Source: Porphyromonas endodontalis ATCC 35406
GTDB taxonomy: Bacteria > Bacteroidota > Bacteroidia > Bacteroidales > Porphyromonadaceae
Length of the DNA stretch: 57,597 bases
Direction: 5' to 3'
Assembly (NCBI RefSeq): GCF_000174815.1
Contig: NZ_ACNN01000032.1
Span: 1-57,597 of the forward strand
Part shown: piece after piece, positions 45,925 through 54,300 of the stretch
How positions within the stretch are numbered: the first letter of the stretch is position 1
Layout: each line of letters opens with the position of its first letter
The notes under the pieces: model-generated
What the model saw: only the letters and a program-made list of their open reading frames with translations
The model's database searches: none
What the model was told of the DNA's origin: nothing
Made by a program: the position numbers and the translations under genes

Positions 45925-46462
45925 CTTTCATCTGCAGATTCCATATTGTCCAAACTACGTGCATAAGCTCTTGAACTTTGATTAGTTGTCATACCCTTGC
46001 CTAAATTCGTTCTATTTACAGTTGCTATTGCTTCAAGAATCTCATTATTATTTCCGATTGTTACTGTAGGAATAATCCCTTTTAACCCGAAAATATCAAT
46101 CCAACTATTCAGGTCATGAACATAACTGTATAAAAAGCCATTCCACCTACCAACCCTATGGGATCTTGGCTTATATACGTTCCAGTGTCGGGAGAGTAGT
46201 ATCTGAAATGGTTATAGCAGAGGTCAGTCTCTTCATCGAAGTATTGACCTTGGAACAAGAAAGGCACAAGGGTACTATTTCCTGTTCTTATTTTGCCGTA
46301 AATGTCAAGATTTCTTTCCTCAACTACTATTGCTGTCAAAGAGACGAATTGTCGTCCCCAAGCAATCGAGAAAATGCTACAACTCTCTCCGCTTGTAGTT
46401 TGATGTAGGGTATCCTTGTCAACCGAAGAAAAAAGCGATAAAATCCTCTCTTTGTTTATCAT
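45925..46462 (-). pseudogene. Rhs tail scar (cassette E), truncated
   Basis: Similarity to the main Rhs core runs from about 46320 ([52 protein letters not shown]) to about 45925. A 2-nt insertion near 46131-46137, compared with cassette B, breaks the frame at [11 protein letters not shown]. After correction it continues [16 protein letters not shown] and NQSSRAYARSLDNM, the same nuclease-type tail as cassette B, then ends at the IS30 remnant. Upstream (46321-46462) the frame overlaps the end of the SUKH-like gene with no Rhs similarity. No intact product is expected. Confidence 0.75.
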
Positions 46463-46991
46463 TCAAATTCAGAGATAAAACATCCCTGACATCATCAATA
46501 AAAACAGATAAAGTCTCCTCATCCTCATCAGTCGTATTAAACCTATATTTTTCTTCCTCCATTTTCATACATTCCGATAGAATGTCAAGAAAATCAGAAA
46601 GAGACGAGCTTAAACAAAAAAAGCTCCTTTTATCAATAGAGGCATATATACCATCATCTTTTCTATCATAATAGATAGCATCATCATTTCTATTCGCAAA
46701 AACAACCCAATCTTTATTCCATTTTAAGTCGTCGTTTACGACTTTTCCCTCTTTATCAAGAATAATATACCAACCCTTTTGCGCATCTTTCAACCTCTTT
46801 TCCGGCTGTATATTAAGAAAAAACTCACCTCCAATGGTTAATACACGTTCGAACGAAGTTAATTGGTAAAATGCTTCGAGAAGACTTTCTGTCACGAGTT
46901 CTTCTTTATCAACAATTTCAAAAGCTCCTGTATCCACGCCATTACGACCAAATGCTCCATGCAACTTTTTTATAGCACTCTTCAATTCCAT
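46419..46991 (-). CDS. SUKH (SMI1/KNR4)-like immunity protein, cassette D
   Basis: 190 residues. The core [40 protein letters not shown] and [20 protein letters not shown], followed by FLDILSECM, matches the SUKH pattern of a Trp-x-Val/Ile-Phe strand pair, a D-P/D-I acidic turn and a final SLxxFL helix. SUKH proteins neutralise many nuclease-type polymorphic toxins. It lies 12 nt downstream of the HNH toxin tail on the same strand, so it is the natural partner. Acidic residues are abundant, as usual for nuclease inhibitors. The assignment is by motif and context. Confidence 0.65.
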   Translation of the reverse strand: MELKSAIKKLHGAFGRNGVDTGAFEIVDKEELVTESLLEAFYQLTSFERVLTIGGEFFLNIQPEKRLKDAQKGWYIILDKEGKVVNDDLKWNKDWVVFANRNDDAIYYDRKDDGIYASIDKRSFFCLSSSLSDFLDILSECMKMEEEKYRFNTTDEDEETLSVFIDDVRDVLSLNLNDKQREDFIAFFFG

Positions 46992-47003
46992 ATAGTCCTT
47001 GTT

Positions 47004-47267
47004 TTAATGACTACGTTTTCTATCAATTAATCTTCCTCTTGTTTCATTGTCGTAATTTCCTCGGTGTCCTTGTTTAGAATACAAATGCTCATTCACTCCT
47101 GAAGGATGATTAGCATTCTGCAAGAACATAATATTTCTCGGATCTCCTTGTAACTCTGGAAATTCAGAAACATTATTTATATGGTAACCAATATATCCCA
47201 TTTGAGACATTGTACTGGTCAACTCCATTCCGTTTCTTCCAGCTAATATTGCATCACTCTCAAGCAT
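47004..47267 (-). CDS. HNH-nuclease toxin tail without Rhs core, cassette D
   Basis: 87 codons from ATG 47267 (MLESDAILAGRNGMELTSTM). QMGYIGYHINNVSEFPELQG, DPRNIMFLQNANHPSGVNEH and GHRGNYDNETRGRL fit HNH/Endo VII-type Rhs toxin tails, where HHIN-V is followed by DPRNI and a late H..GN..N; the usual first His of HHIN is Tyr here (YHIN). No Rhs core or secretion domain is attached. It is therefore a detached tail, possibly inactive or silent, kept beside its SUKH-like partner gene. Confidence 0.6.
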   Translation of the reverse strand: MLESDAILAGRNGMELTSTMSQMGYIGYHINNVSEFPELQGDPRNIMFLQNANHPSGVNEHLYSKQGHRGNYDNETRGRLIDRKRSH

Positions 47268-47287
47268 CCGAAATAGAAGGAAATAAT

Positions 47288-47719
47288 TTACCTATCCCAA
47301 TCCAAACCCCAATCAATCTCATCAATAAACCATCCTTTCTTTTGACCAAGTTCTGTAACATAATTCAAAAGAAGCTCTCTGTCAAGGTCAGGATTATTCT
47401 TTATGAATGCTTTATTTTGCAATCCGGTCTTCAACCACTCCAAGAAAATCTTTCCCAACTCATACCTCTGTTCTATCTTATATTTTCTGAGGGATTCTTC
47501 AAAGTTCATATGATATCTTATCATCAGGAAATTATCAGACTTCGTATAACGAATATATGATTGACTACCATTTTGCGGGGTACTTTCAATGATAATACCA
47601 ATACTAGCATCATTTTGTCGGAATTTATCGTTAATTCTATCTTCTATGATACCTCTAAGTTCCGAAACTAATTCTCCAACTTTTGTTCCTGCAGTAACTG
47701 AACCAATTAAAAAATTCAT
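47288..47719 (-). CDS. Probable immunity protein, cassette C
   Basis: About 143 residues from MNFLIGSVTAGTKVGELVSE; the in-frame ATG at 47785 overlaps the toxin tail and is less likely. No family recognised. The sequence is amphipathic with GIIIESTPQNGSQSYIRYTK, then a helical region (EQRYELGKIFLEWLKTGLQN) and an acidic, Trp-rich end (GWFIDEIDWGLDWDR). It starts 16 nt after the URI-like tail on the same strand, the position of a cognate immunity gene. Confidence 0.55.
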   Translation of the reverse strand: MNFLIGSVTAGTKVGELVSELRGIIEDRINDKFRQNDASIGIIIESTPQNGSQSYIRYTKSDNFLMIRYHMNFEESLRKYKIEQRYELGKIFLEWLKTGLQNKAFIKNNPDLDRELLLNYVTELGQKKGWFIDEIDWGLDWDR

Positions 47720-47735
47720 ATCAGTGTATTTGTAC

Positions 47736-48211
47736 TTAATGATGACATTTATTTCCAGGAGGTAAAAAGCCTTTCCACGCTTCATATCCTTTTATTTTCA
47801 TTCTCTCGAGAAGCAAGGTTGCCTTTCTGCTAATATCAGTATGTAAGATTTTCATTTCTACGCCAACACCTTCTAAATACTTTTGGGTATAACGTTTTAA
47901 TGCATCTTTAGATGTCCCTATTTTCCATAAGTCCCCCTCCTTTAGGAACATTTCCCCAATAGGGTTCTTCTTTCCATATTCGAAAACAGGATACCAGCCA
48001 TCTTTACGAGCAACGAGAGCATACAAATCATCTAACCCTAGGGGATCAATTCTGTTATTTACATCTCGAACATAGGCATACAAGGTTGGGTTGTTGCCAG
48101 CCAGTCCTATGGGGTCCCAGGAGATGTATAGGCCAGTGTCGGGCGAGTAGTATCTAAACCTATTGTAGCAGAGGTCAGTCTCTTCGTCGAAGTGTTGCCC
48201 TTGGAATCAGA
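47736..48211 (-). pseudogene. Detached Rhs tail with GIY-YIG/URI-like toxin, cassette C
   Basis: From about 48211 the frame reads [20 protein letters not shown], then DPIGLAG and YAYVRDVNNRIDPLGL, the end of an Rhs core, with no start codon before it and a stop just upstream. The tail LYALVARKDGWYPVFEYGKK, FLKEGDLWKIGTSKD, RYTQKYLEGVGVEM and KGFLPPGNKCHH matches Rhs tails of the GIY-YIG/URI nuclease superfamily (the GxxWKxG and RYxQ motifs and final LPPGNK). The toxin frame is complete, but translation would need an internal start or recombination into an active Rhs gene. Confidence 0.7.
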
Positions 48212-48215
48212 CTAT

Positions 48216-48470
48216 TCAACTATATTGCACCGGTAATGGTAGTATATCCTGATTTTCAGAAATCTTCTTCCCTACAGCAGTTTCCTTGCATGCTTTATAA
48301 AATCTAAACCCAAGAGATAAAAGCACTTCCAAAGCTTCCATTGGCTCTTCTGAAAGATAATTAAATACTCCAAAGCTAAATTCCCTTATCCAACACACAT
48401 AAACGAATTTGCCATTTGGTAATAGTATCTCATAGACATTGCCGTATTTTTTATTATCTCCCTAAGCCAT
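48216..48470 (-). pseudogene. Imm26-like immunity gene with early stop
   Basis: ATG 48470 is followed two codons later by TAG. The frame then stays open: GDNKKYGNVYEILLPNGKFV, YVCWIREFSFGVFNYLSEEP, ending DILPLPVQYS. The opening K-x-GD/NVxEIxLPNGKxxY pattern resembles Imm26-type immunity proteins. An alternative start is ATG 48398 within the frame, giving only 60 residues. It is probably an orphan, decayed immunity gene whose toxin has been lost or is unrecognised. The 48471-48667 interval next to it shows no gene. Confidence 0.45.
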
Positions 48471-48667
48471 ACTAACATGTTTTTAATGATGTCCTTTCGT
48501 TAAATTATTGTCAAGTATCCCTGTTTTGTTGTTTTCAGAATTAACAAAAGCTGCTTCGTATCCATAAAGAAAACTCGATAGCAAAGCAAGATGAGACTAA
48601 ATGCCCTCCCATAGCGTCCGTTATTGTATCGTCTCGGTCTCCACAACTAAATTAGATGCTTTCTTAG

Positions 48668-49096
48668 CTATAGAGATACTGATTTCCAAGCATCTTTACT
48701 CTCGTCGTAAATCTTTTTTGCATCAATTAGCCATTTTCCATTACTCTCTATTAAGACATAGTGAAATTTTTCATCTAAAGGATCTTCACGATACGTAATC
48801 ACGTAATATTTTGTATTCGACTTTTCATCCATTATAGCATCTGTAATCACCTCTTTGGATGGGTCATATTCGTATGATCCATTTGATCCATAAGAAATGG
48901 TATTGGGTTTACCGTTTTTACGTTCTTTTTTTGTGCAGAGAAAATCAAAAATCTCTAGTAAATTCCCCTTCTGTAAACTAAACTGCTCTTGAAATGTTAA
49001 AGAATTATCCAGTGCAATTGTATTACATTCTATTTCCCATTGGTGCATTTTTTCAATAAACAATTTCACAACATCACAGACATCTTTTTCTTTCAT
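48668..49096 (-). CDS. NTF2-fold (RhsIA-like) immunity protein, cassette B
   Basis: 142 residues. CDVVKLFIEKMHQWEIECNT opens as in NTF2-fold RhsIA-type immunity proteins (MxxWE), and the end DEKFHYVLIESNGKWLIDAK matches their final strand with GKWLIDxK. Its ATG overlaps the TGA of the cassette B toxin (ATGA, 49093-49096), the tightest kind of toxin-immunity coupling. The toxin frame is broken upstream while this gene looks intact, so it may now act as a free-standing protective gene against a sibling's nuclease. Confidence 0.7.
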   Translation of the reverse strand: MKEKDVCDVVKLFIEKMHQWEIECNTIALDNSLTFQEQFSLQKGNLLEIFDFLCTKKERKNGKPNTISYGSNGSYEYDPSKEVITDAIMDEKSNTKYYVITYREDPLDEKFHYVLIESNGKWLIDAKKIYDESKDAWKSVSL

Positions 49097-50675
49097 ACGG
49101 TGTATTTACTAATGGTGATTATTAAATGATTTATTTTCTGTCCATTTGGTGCTGTCGCCTCATAATGAACTCTAGTTGGTCTAAGCCCTCCATTTCCATA
49201 TTCAAATGTCACTTTTATGTCAGCACTTCCGTGCTTACTTAGAAACTTTGTCTTCAAATTGGGCAAACTCCCCTCTATTCACATGAAAATCCTGGGGGAA
49301 AACATTCTTTTTCCTCCACTGCCTCCCAAGTTTCTCCCTATAATATGTCCGGCATCATCATCCATATTACCCAAACTACGTGCATAAGCTCTTGAACTTT
49401 GATTAGTTGCCGTGCCTTTGCCTAAATTCGTTCTATTTACAGTTGCTATTGCTTCAAGAATCTCATTATTATTTCCAATTGTTACTGTAGGAATAATCCC
49501 TTTTAACCCGAAAATATCAATCCAACTATTCAGGTCATGAACATAACTGTATAAAGCCATTCCACCTGCCAGTTCTATGGGGTCCTGAGAGATGTATAGG
49601 CCAGTGTCGGGCGAGTAGTACCTAAACCTATTGTAACAGAGGACAGTCTCTTCATCGAAGTATTGACCTTGGAACAAGAAAGGCACGAGGGTACTATTTC
49701 CTGTTCTTATTTTGCCGTAAATATCAAGATTTCTTTCCCAAACTTTTGCGCCATGACTATCAAAAGCATGAGTAGGAGTGCCGAATAGTCCGTTATGATG
49801 CTGTACGACTTATCGCCTACAATCTTTGCCGTAGGTATGAACGTGCCCTCCTCAAACAGCCATGTGGTTACATCGGATTCCTCCGTCCACTCATGCAACG
49901 GTACGTTGCCATCCCAAACCCAATGAGTGGTCTTGCCCTTGTAGGTCTTGGAGATTCGACGACCAAGTGGGTCGTACTCGAACTCTGCAGTCTCGCCATT
50001 GGGTCGCTTGACGCGTCGGAGCATACCATTGCCCTGCCATTCATAGGACCAATCGCCCTCCTGCCAAAGCGGAGCTAACGTCTCGTCGGGGCGCAATCGT
50101 TGTTTCAGAACAAGGTTACCTTCGCCGTTGTAATGATAGGAGAACTTCTTGTCCTGCAGCAATCGTCCACTCTTGCCGTACTTGCAATCTTTCCTATCAG
50201 GCGTATGGAATAGATTGCCGATGGCATCAGACGCCTTATAGATTGCCTCTACCTGAGAGCCTTCCCGGTAGTCCGCCTTGAAAAGGTTGTCCCAAGGGTC
50301 GTAGTCGAAAAGAACGGTTTCGCCCGTGAGTTCGTTCACCTTACGATGCAGGTGGTTGCCCATGCCCCAATAATAACGCATGCGGCTCTGCTTGAAACCT
50401 CCCGAGAGAATATCCCGGCGAACCTCACGACCGAGCATATCACGGTCCGTCGTGACGCTCACTCCTCCGCTCAGCTCTCGCTGGATCCCCAACCCGCTCT
50501 TGTCACGACCAATCGCCACACTCCAATCGGAGGCCTGCATCCCTGAGAGTTGACCCTCCGAAGAGAAGCCACCCGATAGATATAGCAATAAGCTGACAAT
50601 AAATCGAATAAACATACTCTGCATAGTCAAAGAAATAGCCTCTGTGAAGGGTACATTTTTGTATAGAAAAGTCAT
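49093..50675 (-). pseudogene. Rhs fragment with DNA/RNA non-specific endonuclease tail, cassette B (frameshifted)
   Basis: From about 50558 to 49690 it is almost identical to the main Rhs core (QLSGMQASDWSVAIGRDKSG, onward). Upstream of this the frame starts with an unrelated hydrophobic leader (SMFIRFIVSLLLYLSGGFSS). One base is missing at about 49783, which sends the frame into a stop at 49707. Corrected, it continues [20 protein letters not shown] and DPIELAGG to GLKGIIPTVTIGNN. The tail NLGKGTATNQSSRAYARSLG and DDAGHIIGRNLGGSGG is the DxGHIIxxxLGG nuclease motif. A second indel (short A run at about 49317) and a third near 49250 interrupt it; with both fixed it reads KNVFPQDFHVNRG and ends VHYEATAPNGQKIN then ISKYTV, overlapping the immunity start. 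Confidence 0.8.
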
Positions 50676-50789
50676 TTTTCTGTGGCAAAGCTACAAAAAC
50701 ACCCCCGCCGATGTTCCGCCAAAGGCAGAGAAAAGAAAGCAGAAAAACGCCCCGATTTAAGCTGGGCTTGAACCTTTCTTAAATATGCA

Positions 50790-51374
50790 TTAAACATTGC
50801 GAACTTCTATCAAATCTTTTTTTGTTATTAATTTGTACTCGATTAGCTTGTCTGTTATTTCTTGGGAAGCAAACAAACTATATCCCTGTTCAAAATCATG
50901 TCCAAACTCTAAGTCACTTCTATAAAAAGTATTCGATTTCAGCTTTTGTATCACATCTACATCAATGTATGGAGGAACATTACCGTAAACACCCATATAC
51001 AAACCACACTCGTTACATTTATTTTCAAATTCAATGGGACGTTTTGTCCTGTTAATCACAACTTGCTGGAAACATTCTATCAAATAAAAGCCCTTGCTTT
51101 TAGGTGTGGAATAGAATACAAGTCCTTGCCAATCTGAATTTTCGTACAAATTCTTAAATTCTTGCGACACCACAATAAAACCATCATAACTACTGGATAA
51201 ATGATATTTCCTTCTTTTTATCTTATATGTAGACAAATGTTTTTCTATAAGACTTCTCTTGTTTAAAATCAGCTTACAAGTAGGGCAAGTAACGTACTTG
51301 CACCTATCGCCCTTGCTGACTTCCAACAGATAACTGTCATTGTCATAAAATTGTAATTCAAAGTATTTCATCAT
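50790..51374 (-). CDS. Two-CXXC immunity candidate for the GHH toxin (SitI6-like)
   Basis: 194 residues. Two zinc-type pairs are visible: CPTC at 30-33 and CNECG at 120-124, resembling the 'double-CXXCG' proteins known as partners of myxobacterial SitA6-type toxins. Other features are YDGFIVVSQEFKNLYENSDW in the middle and a C-terminal FGHDFEQGYSLFASQEITDK. Its ATG overlaps the Rhs stop (ATGA, 51371-51374), so translation is coupled and it is almost certainly the immunity protein of the Rhs tail. The match to SitI6 is from memory of the motif and needs a profile search. Confidence 0.65.
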   Translation of the reverse strand: MMKYFELQFYDNDSYLLEVSKGDRCKYVTCPTCKLILNKRSLIEKHLSTYKIKRRKYHLSSSYDGFIVVSQEFKNLYENSDWQGLVFYSTPKSKGFYLIECFQQVVINRTKRPIEFENKCNECGLYMGVYGNVPPYIDVDVIQKLKSNTFYRSDLEFGHDFEQGYSLFASQEITDKLIEYKLITKKDLIEVRNV

Positions 51375-54300
51375 TTACAACCTGTCTTTTGTAATTGAGG
51401 GTGTTGAGCAAAGAAATCAGCTGAAGCCTGCGGATATTTCTTTTTGTTCTTCGTGTAAAACTCAGCCAAAGCGTCTAAGCGTTCTTGTCGCGTAAAATTC
51501 TGCCTTATAATCCTTCCCGAATTGCCCCGCTTGGGTCTCATAGAAACAGATTCTCCATTAACAACCTTTGTTTTTGTTTCCAAATAGGTGTTCATATCTC
51601 GATGTAAATCAATATGGTCTTCCGTTTTTATGTTTGTTAAAGATTGTTTCGGATCGCCCCCCATAAATTTGGGATCTGAATGGTGTCCGTGTGTACCACT
51701 TAATCCAAACGGATCTATCCAACTGTTAGAATCGTGAACATAAGCATATACATTTAGCCTGCCTGCAATAGAAATCGGATCTTGACTTATGTATGTGCCA
51801 GTACTTGGGTCGTAGTATCGAAAGCGATTGTAACAGAGGTCAATCTCTTCGTCGAAGTATTGACCTTGGAACAAGAAAGGCACGAGGGTACTATCTCCTG
51901 TTCTTATTTTGCCGTAAATATCAAGATTTCTTTCCCAAACTTTTGCGCCATGACTATCAAAAGCGTGAGTAGGAGTGCCGAGATAGTCCGTTATGATGCT
52001 GTACGACTTATCGCCCACAATCTTTGCCGTAGGTACGAATGTGCCCTCCTCAAACAGCCACGTAGTTACATCGGATTCCTCCGTCCATTCGTGCAACGGC
52101 ACATTGCCATCCCAAACCCAACGGATGGTCTTGCCCTTGTAGGTCTTGGAGATTCGACGACCAAGTGGGTCGTACTCGAACTCTACGGTCTCGCCATCGG
52201 GACGCTTGACGCGTCGGAGCATACCGTTGCCCTGCCATTCATAGGCCCAATCGCCCTCCTGCCAAAGCGGAGCTAACGTCTCGTCGGGGCGCAATCGTTG
52301 TTTCAGAACAAGGTTACCCTCGCCGTCGTAATGATAGGAGAACTTCTTGTCCTCCAGCAATCGTCCACCCTTGCCGTACTTGCGATCTTTCCTATCAGGC
52401 GTATGGAATAGGTTTCCGATGGCATCGGGCGCCTTATAGATTGTCTCTACCTGAGAGCCTTCCCGGTAGTCCGCTTTGAAAAGGTTGTCCCATGGGTCGT
52501 AGTCGAAAAGGATGGTTTCGCCCGTGAGTTCGTTCACCTTACGATGCAGGTGGTTGCCCATGCCCCAATAGTAACGCATGCGGCTCTGCTCGAGACCTCC
52601 CGAGAGAATATCCCGGCGAACCTCACGACCGAGCATATCACGGTCCGTCGTGACGCTCACTCCTCCGCTCAGCTCTCGCTGCATCTCCAACCCGCTCTTG
52701 TCACGACCGATCGCCACACTCCAATCGGAGGCCTGCATCCCTGAGAGTTGACCCTCCTTGTCGTATTGTAAAGCAACATCGGCACCCAGGTCGCTACAGA
52801 GACGGATACGGTTGCCATAGGCATCATAATGACTTTCTACGGTACGCTCTCCCTGAGTTTCTTGTAACACTCGTCCGTCCCGGCCTCGCACCAAGGCAAT
52901 TCTCGTCGCATCGTTAAAGGCGGCTACAAGCAAACCGTCTTTATTGTACTTGTATGCCGATGCGCTGCCGTCGCTGTGCTGTTCACTGACGATATGCCCC
53001 ACGCCGTCGTACTCGTAAGTGCTCCACCGTTCATCCGGACGCAGCACTTTGGAGACACGTCCGGCACCGTCGCGCTCGTAATGGCGGTGAAGACCGTCGA
53101 ATCCCCATTCGTCCACCACATCGCCGCAGCCGTTCAGAGCGAAGCGGTAGAGCTCTCCGCCTTCATTTGCAATACCTGTGAGTTGCAACTCTGTGTCGTA
53201 TTCGAAGCGCACCGTACGCCCGTTCTGTGTTCGGCTCAGCAATGTACCGAGACTACCATAACGCCAACGTACCTCACGCAATCTGTCCTTCGCATGAACG
53301 AGGTTCCCCGAAGTGTCATAGGTGAAGCGATGCTCGTTGCCATCCGCTTCTCTCATCCAAAGGAGATTCCCCACCTCGTCCGAGCGATAGAGGGTGCGGT
53401 TGCCTCGAGGGTCTCGCTCTTCGCTCAAGTGCCCGAAGGCATCGTACAACCACCCGCGGTATGTGCCGTTCGGGTAGGTGAGTTGTATGGGGCGGCGCTT
53501 GCTGTCGTAGTCGAAAAGAAAGACATTGCCCCGCTCGTCGGTAATTTTACTCAGGTCTTGCCCTTGGTACTCGTAGGACCGTGTGTTGCCGTTAGGATAG
53601 CTCCGCTTAATCACGCGATCCTGCTCGTCATACTCCCAGACATGGGTTGCCCCTTGCGGGGTAGTGACATTTAACAGGTTCCCTTGCTCATCATATTCGT
53701 ATCGGGTACTCTCTCCGTTCTCGTTCTCAATACAGGTTACATCGCCCAAGTCGTTGTAGGTGTATTTCCGACTACCGCCCTCGGGGTTGACCGTCACAAT
53801 CAGTTCCTCATATTCATTGTACTCCTGTAGCGTAACGCCCCCTGCCTCGTCGATGATTTTATAAATCAGATTGCGTTCGTCATAGAAATATTGGGAGGTA
53901 AAACCAAGACTGTTTCGTGTCAGCGTATGCCCCGGGAGGTACTCGGTATGATGTTCCAGCACTCCGCCATCACCCCACGTATGCACGCATCGGGCATCAT
54001 CTCCTTTGCCCTCATACTCCCAGTAAAAGTTTTGCCCCGTCTGATTGGTCAGTTGTACCAAAAGATGCCCATCGTAGCGGAAATGCTTCTCAGCCCCCTG
54101 CATATCGCGGGTCTCCACCATATTGCCCGCATCGTCATAAGTGTAGCGGATGAGACTTTTCTCTTTCCCGTCAAAGATTGTACGCAGTTCCAAAACACGT
54201 CCCTTACTGTCGGTATCCACTTTGATTTCCCGACCAATGCTGTCCGTGATAGTGCGCAATGCGCCACCGATAGAATAGCTCAGGCGAATGGAAAAGCCAT

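Noticed and set aside
51782-52276. Plus-strand frame opposite the Rhs gene, repeated at 49893-50078
   Set aside because: It recurs only because the Rhs core is duplicated; no independent protein features.
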